From Kitasatospora aureofaciens (GTDB lineage: Bacteria; Actinomycetota; Actinomycetes; Streptomycetales; Streptomycetaceae): a DNA stretch of 64,000 nucleotides. A program made the position numbers and the translations under genes. The stretch covers positions 1-64,000 of the forward strand of contig NZ_JPRF03000028.1 of NCBI RefSeq assembly GCF_001188955.3. Direction: 5' to 3'. Under the pieces are notes generated by a model. The model was not told where the DNA came from and made no database searches. It worked only from the letters and a program-made list of their open reading frames with translations. This document shows positions 34,092 through 41,900 of this stretch, one piece after another; position 1 is the first letter of the stretch, and every line of letters starts with the position of its first letter.

Positions 34092-35596
34092 CGGTGACCG
34101 GTCGGATCGTCGGCATACCGAGCGAGGTGTGGCACGAGGAGGTGCTGGCACCGCAGTTCGCGTACGAGGCGGAGCACCTGCTGCGGCACTACGTGGCGAT
34201 CGAGAAGGTGCTGCTGCTGGAGTACCGGCGGATGGAGCTGGTGGACGACGCGGGGACCGCGGCGATCGCCGCCCGGCTGGACGGGGTGTCCCCGGAGACC
34301 GTCCGGGCGAACCCGCAGGAGAACATGTCGGACATCTCCTTCGCCCTGGAGCGGCACGTGGCGGCCGGCCCGGTCGAGCCGTTCGCGGCCTGGCACGTGG
34401 ACCGCAGCCGCAACGACCTCCAGGTGTGCGCCCAACTGATGTCCGCCCGGGAGCAGGTGCGGGCGCTGGCCGCCGACCTGCTCGCCTTCGACGCGGCGGT
34501 CCGCGAGCTGGCGGCGGGCGCGGTCGAGGTGCCGATGCCCGGCTACACCCACGCCCAGGCCGCCCAGGTCGTCAGCCCCGGCTTCTACCTGGCCGCGCTG
34601 TCCTACGAGACGCTGGCCGCGGTGCGCCGGCTGCTGGCGGCGTACGACGAGATCGACGCCTCACCGCTGGGCGCCGGCAGCATGGCCGGCCAGGAACTCG
34701 CCTGGGACCGCACCCGGATGGCCGGACTGCTCGGCTTCGCCCGGCCCCAGCCACACGCCCTGGTGGCCGTCGCCTCGCGCGGCTGGGCGCTGGCGATCGC
34801 GGCCGAGGCGGCGAACTTCGCCGTCGCGCTCAGCCGCTTCACCACCGACCTGATGGCCTGGGGCGGCAGCGCCCACGGCTTCCTGGACCTCCCGGACGAG
34901 CTCTCCGGGATCTCCGCCGCGATGCCGCAGAAGAAGAACTTCCCCGTGCTGGAGCGGATCCGCGGCCGCTGCGCGCTGGTGGCGGGCAGCGCGGCCGAAC
35001 TGGCGGCGGCTCAGCGCAACACCCCGTACACCAACACCGTGGAGGTCTCCAAGGAGGCGGGCGCGCACCTGCGGGTGCAGACCGAGGCGCTGCGCTCGAC
35101 GCTGCGGCTCGCGCACGCCGTGGTCGCCGGGCTGGAGTTCCGCAGCGACCGGATGCGCGCGGCCTGCGAGGAGGAGTTCCTCGGCGGCTTCACCCTCGCC
35201 AACCGGCTGACCCTGGACGAGGGCGTGCCCTGGCGTACCGCGCAGATCATCGCGGGCCGCTACATCAAGGTCGCGCTGGACAAGGGCCTGGCCCCGGCCG
35301 ACGGGGACGCCGCGCTGCTGTCGGCGATCGCGGAGGAGGCCGGACACCGACTGGCCGGTCCCGAGGCGCTGTTGGCCGCCTCGCTGAGCGTCGAGGCGGG
35401 GCTGCGCGCCAAGACCTCGGTCGGCTCGACCCACCCCGAACAGGTCCGCGCGACCCTCACCGAACTCCTCGGCGAGCACGAGCGGTTGACCGGACGGTGG
35501 GCGGAGCGGGACGCCGCCGTACGGGCGGCGGCGGACCGGGTCGCGGCGCTGCTCGCGCCGTCGGCGGAGGCGGACACCCCGGCGGAACGGCCTTGA
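34088..35596 (+). CDS. argininosuccinate-lyase homologue, probable diamino acid biosynthesis lyase
   Basis: 502 residues of the fumarase/aspartase superfamily. The three conserved blocks are present: AWHVDRSRNDLQV, MPGYTHAQAAQV and the signature SGISAAMPQKKNFPVLE. A true ArgH would normally sit with other arginine genes; here the gene is coupled (ATGA, TTGA) to a kinase and a cysteine-synthase-like enzyme. The same trio occurs in 2,3-diaminobutyrate pathways (dab genes of friulimicin, pac genes of pacidamycin). There the lyase splits fumarate from an N-succinyl-type adduct to leave the new amine. That reaction is inferred for this protein. Confidence 0.8.
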   Translation: MTVTGRIVGIPSEVWHEEVLAPQFAYEAEHLLRHYVAIEKVLLLEYRRMELVDDAGTAAIAARLDGVSPETVRANPQENMSDISFALERHVAAGPVEPFAAWHVDRSRNDLQVCAQLMSAREQVRALAADLLAFDAAVRELAAGAVEVPMPGYTHAQAAQVVSPGFYLAALSYETLAAVRRLLAAYDEIDASPLGAGSMAGQELAWDRTRMAGLLGFARPQPHALVAVASRGWALAIAAEAANFAVALSRFTTDLMAWGGSAHGFLDLPDELSGISAAMPQKKNFPVLERIRGRCALVAGSAAELAAAQRNTPYTNTVEVSKEAGAHLRVQTEALRSTLRLAHAVVAGLEFRSDRMRAACEEEFLGGFTLANRLTLDEGVPWRTAQIIAGRYIKVALDKGLAPADGDAALLSAIAEEAGHRLAGPEALLAASLSVEAGLRAKTSVGSTHPEQVRATLTELLGEHERLTGRWAERDAAVRAAADRVAALLAPSAEADTPAERP

Positions 35597-36567
35597 CCCC
35601 GCCGCCGCCCCAGCCGGTGACCCCGCCCCAGCCCGAGCCCCCGCGCCGTCCCTCCCTCGCCGCCCCCCGCCGCGGGATCGACCTGCGGACCGGCTCGGCC
35701 CGCGCCTTCGGCACCTTCGGCGAACTCCTCCAGGGCGCCCTGCCCGGCGGCCCGGAGTTCCTGGTGACGCTGCCGGTCGACCGCTGGGCCCGGGCCCGCT
35801 TCCGCCTCGACCCGGGCGGCCCGCTGCGGGTCTTCCCCTCGCACAAGACCAAGACCCGGCGGGTGGCCGAGGCGATGCTCGCCTCCTGCGGCCGGCCGGG
35901 CGGCGGGGTGCTGCTGCTCGACGGCGACCTGCCGGTCGGCAAGGGGATGGCCAGCTCCTCGGCCGATCTGGTCGCCACCGTACGGGCGGTCGGCGCCGCG
36001 GTGGGCCTGGACACCTCCCCGGCCGCGGTCGAGCGCTGGCTGCGTCCGATCGAGCCGACCGACGGGGTGATGCACCCCGGCGTGGTGGCCTTCGAGCACC
36101 GCGAGGTGCGGCTGCGCGAACGCCTCGGCGGCCTCCCGGCGGCGACCGTGGTCGCGGTGGACGAGGGCGGGCTGCTCGACACGGTGGCGTTCAACCGGGT
36201 GCCGAAGGTGTTCTCCCCGGCGCACTGTGCCGAGTACGCGGACCTGCTGGCCGAACTCGCCGCGGCGGTCCGGGCGGGCGACCTCGCCCGGGTGGGGGCG
36301 GTGACGACCCGCAGCGCGGTGCTGAACCAGCGACTGGCGCCCAAGCGCAACCTCGACGCGATGCTCGCGATCGCCGAACGGATCGGTGCGGAGGGGGTGG
36401 TGTGCGCGCACAGCGGCACCCTGCTGGGCCTCCTGCTGGACGAGAACGACGCCGACCACGGACCCCGCCTGGCCGCCGCCGTGGCGGCCTGTTCGACCCT
36501 GCCCGGCACCACCACCACGGTCCGGGCCCTCAACCTTCAGGACATGGAGCCAGCTCATGCGGCATGA
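35593..36567 (+). CDS. GHMP-family kinase, probable L-threonine (or serine) kinase
   Basis: 324 residues from a TTG overlapping the previous stop (a GTG at 35617 is an alternative). After a proline-rich lead-in come the GHMP features: SARAFGTFGELLQGALPGG, the ATP loop DLPVGKGMASSSADLVATV at about 113-131, and the C-terminal CAHSGTLLGLLLDEND. PduX-like L-threonine kinases share this layout. In the neighbouring pathway a phosphorylated hydroxy amino acid would be the substrate for beta-replacement by the PLP enzyme, so an O-phosphothreonine or O-phosphoserine product is the natural inference. It overlaps the next gene by 11 bases. Confidence 0.78.
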   Translation: MTPPPPQPVTPPQPEPPRRPSLAAPRRGIDLRTGSARAFGTFGELLQGALPGGPEFLVTLPVDRWARARFRLDPGGPLRVFPSHKTKTRRVAEAMLASCGRPGGGVLLLDGDLPVGKGMASSSADLVATVRAVGAAVGLDTSPAAVERWLRPIEPTDGVMHPGVVAFEHREVRLRERLGGLPAATVVAVDEGGLLDTVAFNRVPKVFSPAHCAEYADLLAELAAAVRAGDLARVGAVTTRSAVLNQRLAPKRNLDAMLAIAERIGAEGVVCAHSGTLLGLLLDENDADHGPRLAAAVAACSTLPGTTTTVRALNLQDMEPAHAA

Positions 36568-38815
36568 ATCGATCGTCGAGGCCATCGGTCACACGCCACT
36601 GGTCCGGTTACGGGTGCCCGCACCGGAGGGCGTCGAGGTGTACGCGAAGCTGGAGCTGGCGAACAACTTCGCGATGAAGGACCGGGTGGCCCGGCAGGTC
36701 GTCACCGAGGCCCGCCGTTCCGGGGCGTTGAAGCCGGGCGCGCCGATCGTGGAGAGCTCCTCGGGGACGATGGCGCTCGGCCTGGCGCTGGTGGGGACCC
36801 ACCTGGGCCACCCGGTGCACATCGTCACCGATCCGAGGATCGACCCGATCACCCTGGCCAAGCTGCGCACCCTGGGCTGCGAGGTGCACGTGGTGTCGGC
36901 GATGGGTGAGCAGGGCTGGCAGTCGGCCCGGCTGGACCTGCTGGCCGAGCTGATGACCGGCCTGCCCGGCGCCTTCTGGCCGCAGCAGTACTCCAACCCG
37001 CAGAACCCGGCGGCCTACCGGGGCCTGGCCGAGGAACTGGTCGCCGACCTCGGCACGGTGGACGTGGTGGTGGGCTCGGTCGGCAGCGGCGGTTCGCTGT
37101 GCGGGACGTCCCGGGCCCTGCTGGAACGTTTCCCCGAGCTGAAGGTGGTCGGCGTCGACGCGGTCGGCAGCGTGCTGTTCGGCCAGCCCGACGTGCCGAC
37201 CCGCCGGCAGTCCGGCCTCGGCAACAGCCTCTACCCGGACAACATCGACTACCGGCTGATCGACGAGGTGCACTGGCTCTCCGACGACGAGGCCTTCGCC
37301 GCGACCAGGGCGCTGGCCCGGGAACAGAAGATCTTCGCCGGGAACACCTCCGGCTCGGTCTACCGGGTGCTGACCCACCTCGCGGCGAACGCCGCGCCCG
37401 GCACCCGGCTGGTCGGCATCATGCCGGACCGCGGTGACCGGTACGTCGACACCGTGTACGCCGCCGACGCCGAGGCCGTCGAAGGTACGGCGACCGAGCC
37501 GACGCCGGTCCGCTACGGGGAGCTGGTGCACAGCTGGTCGTACGCCGAGATCTCCCGCCGGGAGCGCCCGCTGCTGCTGTTCGTGGAGTCCAACACCACC
37601 GGCACGGGCATGCTGGCGCTCACCACGGCGGTACGGCTCGGCCTGGAGCCGGTGCTGTTCGTGGTGGACCCGGCCCGCTACCAGGGGCTGGCGGAGACCG
37701 GCTGCCGGGTCGTGGTCTGCGACACCGACGACCCGCAGGCGCTGCGCAAGGCCGCCGAGGAGGCGGCCGGCGGCCGCGAGGTGGCGGGGGTGACCACGAC
37801 CAGCGAGTACTACCTGGTCCAGGCGGCCGCGCTGGCCGAGGGGCTGGGGGTGGCGGCCAACCCGGCGTCGGCGCTGGCGGCCTGCCGGGACAAGTCGGCG
37901 ACCCGCCGCACCCTGCTCGCGCACGGGGTGCGCCAGCCCCGGTTCGCCGAGGTCCGCGACCCGGCCGAGGTCGAGGCGGCCGTCGCGGCGGTGGGCCTGC
38001 CCTGCGTGGTCAAGCCGGTCGACGAGTCCGGCTCGCACGAGGTGCTGTGGTGCGGGGACGTCGCCACCGCCACCGAACAGGTCCGCAAGCTGCTGGCGGT
38101 CACCCGCAACGTGCGCGGGCAGGCCAGCGCCGGGACGGTGCTGGTGGAGGAGTTCCTGACCGGGCCGGAGTTCAGCGCGGAGATGTTCTGGGCGGACGGC
38201 GACGCGGTCTGCGTCGGCATCACCCAGCGCACCGTCAGCGAGCTGCCGTACTTCGTGGAGACCGGGCACCTGTTCCCGGCGGTGCTCCCCGACGGGACGG
38301 CCGCGGCGATGGCCGACACCGCCCGGCACAGCCTGGAGGCGGTCGGGCTGAACCGGGGCCCGGCGCACGTCGAACTGCGGCTGACCGCGGACGGGCCGGC
38401 CGTCATCGAGATCAACGCCCGGCTGGCCGGCGGCATGATCCCGGAGCTGATCCGGCCCGCGACCGGCATCGACCTGCTGGAGCAGCAGATCCGCGCCGCC
38501 GCCGGGCTGCCGCTGAACCTGACCCCGGAGCGGGAGCGCTCCGCCGGGATCCGCTTCCTGATCGCCGCCGAGCCGGGCCGGCTGGCCGCGGTCGAAGGTG
38601 TCGAGCGGGCGGGCGCGGTCGCCGGGGTGGACCGGGTCACCGTGACTGCGGCCGTGGGCCGTTCGGTGCGGCCGGTCCGGGAGGCGTACGACCGGCTGGG
38701 CCACGTGATCGCGGTCGGGGACGGCCCCGAGCAGGTGGGCGCCGCCCTGGACGCCGCGCTGGCCGAACTCGCGGTGGTGGTCGAGCCCGGGCATCAGCGG
38801 GCCGAGCAGCAGTAG
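36557..38815 (+). CDS. cysteine-synthase-like PLP domain fused to an ATP-grasp domain
   Basis: 752 residues. Residues 1-about 320 are a cysteine synthase/SbnA-type fold II PLP enzyme: EAIGHTPLVRL, PLP lysine Lys41 in NNFAMKDRVA, ESSSGTMALGLAL, and the phosphate loop GSVGSGGSLCG. After a linker, residues about 345-745 are an ATP-grasp ligase: GLPCVVKPVDESGSHEV, VLVEEFLTGPEFSAE, and the Mg-binding VIEINARLAGGMIPEL. The PLP half can replace the phosphate of an activated Thr/Ser with an amine donor; the lyase two genes upstream would then free the diamino acid. The ATP-grasp half might ligate that product or assist donor activation; no assigned role. Last gene of the operon, followed by a strong terminator. 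Confidence 0.8.
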   Translation: MRHESIVEAIGHTPLVRLRVPAPEGVEVYAKLELANNFAMKDRVARQVVTEARRSGALKPGAPIVESSSGTMALGLALVGTHLGHPVHIVTDPRIDPITLAKLRTLGCEVHVVSAMGEQGWQSARLDLLAELMTGLPGAFWPQQYSNPQNPAAYRGLAEELVADLGTVDVVVGSVGSGGSLCGTSRALLERFPELKVVGVDAVGSVLFGQPDVPTRRQSGLGNSLYPDNIDYRLIDEVHWLSDDEAFAATRALAREQKIFAGNTSGSVYRVLTHLAANAAPGTRLVGIMPDRGDRYVDTVYAADAEAVEGTATEPTPVRYGELVHSWSYAEISRRERPLLLFVESNTTGTGMLALTTAVRLGLEPVLFVVDPARYQGLAETGCRVVVCDTDDPQALRKAAEEAAGGREVAGVTTTSEYYLVQAAALAEGLGVAANPASALAACRDKSATRRTLLAHGVRQPRFAEVRDPAEVEAAVAAVGLPCVVKPVDESGSHEVLWCGDVATATEQVRKLLAVTRNVRGQASAGTVLVEEFLTGPEFSAEMFWADGDAVCVGITQRTVSELPYFVETGHLFPAVLPDGTAAAMADTARHSLEAVGLNRGPAHVELRLTADGPAVIEINARLAGGMIPELIRPATGIDLLEQQIRAAAGLPLNLTPERERSAGIRFLIAAEPGRLAAVEGVERAGAVAGVDRVTVTAAVGRSVRPVREAYDRLGHVIAVGDGPEQVGAALDAALAELAVVVEPGHQRAEQQ

Positions 38816-38826
38816 CCGCGTACGGC

Positions 38827-38858
38827 AAGGGGAGCGCCGGCCGGCCGGCGCTCCCCTT
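38827..38858. terminator. bidirectional terminator between the diamino acid operon and the NRPS gene
   Basis: Perfect 14-bp stem (aaggggagcgccgg and complement) around a ccgg loop. Convergent genes end on either side. A direct repeat of cccttcgcgttccggcc follows. Confidence 0.75.
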
Positions 38859-38911
38859 CGCGTTCCGGCCCCTTCGCGTTCCGGCCGCCGCCTTCAGGCC
38901 CCCCGCCGTCT

Positions 38912-41900
38912 TCAGGCTTCCGGCGCGGGGCGGCGTCGGCGCACCACGACCGGCTCCGTCGCGTCCGAGCGGGGCGTCCGGTCGATCAGGGCCGCCAGCG
39001 CCGCGACGGTCGGGTGCTCGAAGCAGGCGCTCAGCGGCAGTTCGACGCCCAGGCCCTGGTGGATCTCGGCGAGCATCCGGACCGCCGCCAGCGAGTGGCC
39101 GCCGAGGGCGAAGAAGTCGTCGTCGATCCCGATCCGCCCGGTCCCGAACAGCCGCTGCCAGATCCCGGTCAGCGCCCGTTCGGTGGCGGTGCCCGGCGGG
39201 GTGAGGAAGCCCTCGGCGCCTTCCTCCGGGGGGATCCGCAGCGCCTTGCGGTCGGTCTTGCCGGACGGCAGCGTCGGCATCGCGCCGAGCACCACGAACC
39301 GAGCGGGCGTCATGGCCCGGGGCAGCGAGCGGACGCAGTGCGCCCGCAGCTCGGCCGGGGTCGGCCGGGCGGCCGGATCGGCCGGGTCCACCGGCGTGAC
39401 GAAGGCGACCAGGCGCGGCCCGGCCTCCGCCGAACCGTCGACGACCACCGCCGAGTCGGCGACCTTGCGGTGCGCACCGAGAACGGCCTCGACCTCGCCG
39501 AGCTCGATCCGCACCCCGTGGATCTTCACCTGGTCGTCGCCCCGGCCCAGGTACTGCAGCTCGCCGTCGGCCGTCCACCGGGCCAGGTCGCCGGTACGGT
39601 ACATCCGCTCACCCGGCGCGCCGTACGGGCAGGGCAGGAAGCGGTCCGCGGTCAGGTCGGGGCGCCCCAGGTAGCCGCGGGCCAGGCTGGCGCCGGCGAG
39701 GTACAGCTCGCCGGGAACACCCGGCGGGACGGGCCGCAGGCCCTCGTCCAGGACGAACAGCCGGGAGCCGGTGACCGGCCTGCCGAGCGGCGGGCTCACC
39801 GTGCCGTCCAGCGGGCCGGACAGGGTGCCGAGCACGGTCGTCTCGGTCGGCCCGTAGGCGTTGTGCAGCCGCCGTCCGCGCCCCCACTGCGCCGCCAGGT
39901 CGGCGCCCATCGCCTCGCCGCCGCTGACCACCGTCCGCAGCCGCGGGAACGCGCGGGCGGGCAGCGCGGCCAGCGCGGTCGGGGTCAGCACGGCGTGGCT
40001 GATCCGCCGCTGTTCGAGCAGGACGGCCAGCTCCTCGCCCAGCACCGGGTGCGCGGGGGCCACCACCAGGGTCGCCCGGGATCGGAAGGCCAGCAGGAGT
40101 TCCATGACGTACATGTCGAAGGTGGGGGACACCTGCTGCAGCACCCGGGGCTTCTCGCCGCCGGTCGCGCTCTGCTCGCCGCCGGTCGTGCTCTGCTCCC
40201 CGCCGGTCGTGCTCTGCTCCCCGTCGCCGCCCGCCGTCACCACCTCGTGCAGCCGCTCGCACAGCGGCGCCAGCCCGGTGTGGGTGACCACGACGCCCTT
40301 GGGCCGTCCGGTCGAGCCGGAGGTGTACAGCAGGTAGGCGGCGTTCGCCGGGTCGACCGGCGCGGTGGCCGGGCGCTCGCCGGAGTGCTCCGCGAGCGCG
40401 TCCAGCAGGTCCGGGTCGTCCAGCAGCAGTGTCGTCGGGGCGCCGACGGGCAGGGCGGAGGCGCCGGCCGAGTCGGTCAGCACCAGGGCGGGCCGCGCGT
40501 CGGACAGGATGAACGACAGCCGCTCGACCGGGAACTGGACGTCCAGCGGCAGGAACGCGCCGCCGGCCTTGGCGACGGCCAGCACGGCGAGCACCAGCTC
40601 GCCGCCGCGCGGCAGGGCGAGCGCGACCGTGCGCTCCGGGCCGATCCCGCGGGCGACCAGTTCGGCGGCCAGCCGGTTCGCCTGCTCGTCCAGTTCGGCG
40701 TAGCTGAGGGTGATGTCGCCCGCCTCCAGGGCCGGCGCGTCCGGTGCCGCCGCCACCGCCCGCTCGAACTGCCCGGCGAGGGTGACCGGTTCGGGCGCGG
40801 CCGCGCCGGTGCTCCACCCGCCGAGGACGGCCTCGCGCTCGCCCGGGAGCAGCAGGTCCCAGTGGGAGATCGGCAGGTCGGGCTGCTCGGTCGCGAGGGC
40901 CAGCGCGAGCAGCAGCCGCTGCGCCAGCGCCTGCCCGGCCGCCTCGTCGAACAGGTCGGCGCTGACCGTCAGGACGCCGCTGATGGTCGCGCGGGCGCGG
41001 TCCTCGGTCAGCTCGAAGGTCAGGTCGAAGGGCGTCGCGGGGGTGCCCAGGTCGAAGGGCTCGGTGGGCAGCCCGCCGAGCGCGGGCACCGGCTCTGGCT
41101 CGCCGTTGAGGCTCGCCATCACCTGGAACAGCGGGTTGCGGCCGTGCCGGCGGGGCGGGTTGAGGGCGGTGACGATCTCGTCGAAGGGCAGCTCCATGTG
41201 GTCGTGCGCGGCGAGGTTGGTCTCCCGCACCCGGGCGATCAGGGCGCGGAAGCTCGGGTCGCCGGAGGTGTCGGCGCGCAGCACGGCGGTGTTGATGAAG
41301 CAGCCGATCAGCTCGTCCAGCGCCTGGTCGGAGCGGCCCGCGGTGGGGGTGCCCAGCGGGATGTCGGTGCCGGCGCCGAGGCGGGTGAGCATCGCGGCGA
41401 TCGCGGCCTGCAGCAGGATGAAGACGCTGGCGCCGTGCTCGTGGGCCGCGGCGGTGATCCGCCGGTACAGCTCGGGGCCGGCCTCCACCCGGGTGGGCAG
41501 GCCGCGGAAGGTCGGTGTCGCGGGGCGCGGCCGGGCCCCCGGCAGGGCGAGCTCCTCGGGCAGCCCGGCCAGCGTCCTGGCCCAGAACTCCAGGCTGCGT
41601 CCGAACGGGCTGGCCGGGTCCTCCGGGCGGCCCAGCTGCTGTGCCTGCCAGAGTGCGAAGTCGGCGTACTGGATGGGCAGTTCGTGCCAGTTCGGGGCCT
41701 GCCCGGCGGATCGGGCAGCGTAGGCGGTGGCCAGGTCGCGGCAGAGCGGGGCCAGCGAGAGGCCGTCGCAGGCGATGTGGTGGACGTCCACCAGCAGGAC
41801 GTGCGAGCGCGGGCCGGTGCTGAACACGTGCAGCCGCAGCGGGACTTCGACGGTCAGGTCGAAGTGGGTCTCCAGCGCGTCCCGCAGCGCCTGCTGGAGG

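Noticed and set aside
40155..40217. CRISPR-like array
   Set aside because: Repeats are contiguous 21-bp in-frame units inside an NRPS gene, without spacers or cas genes.
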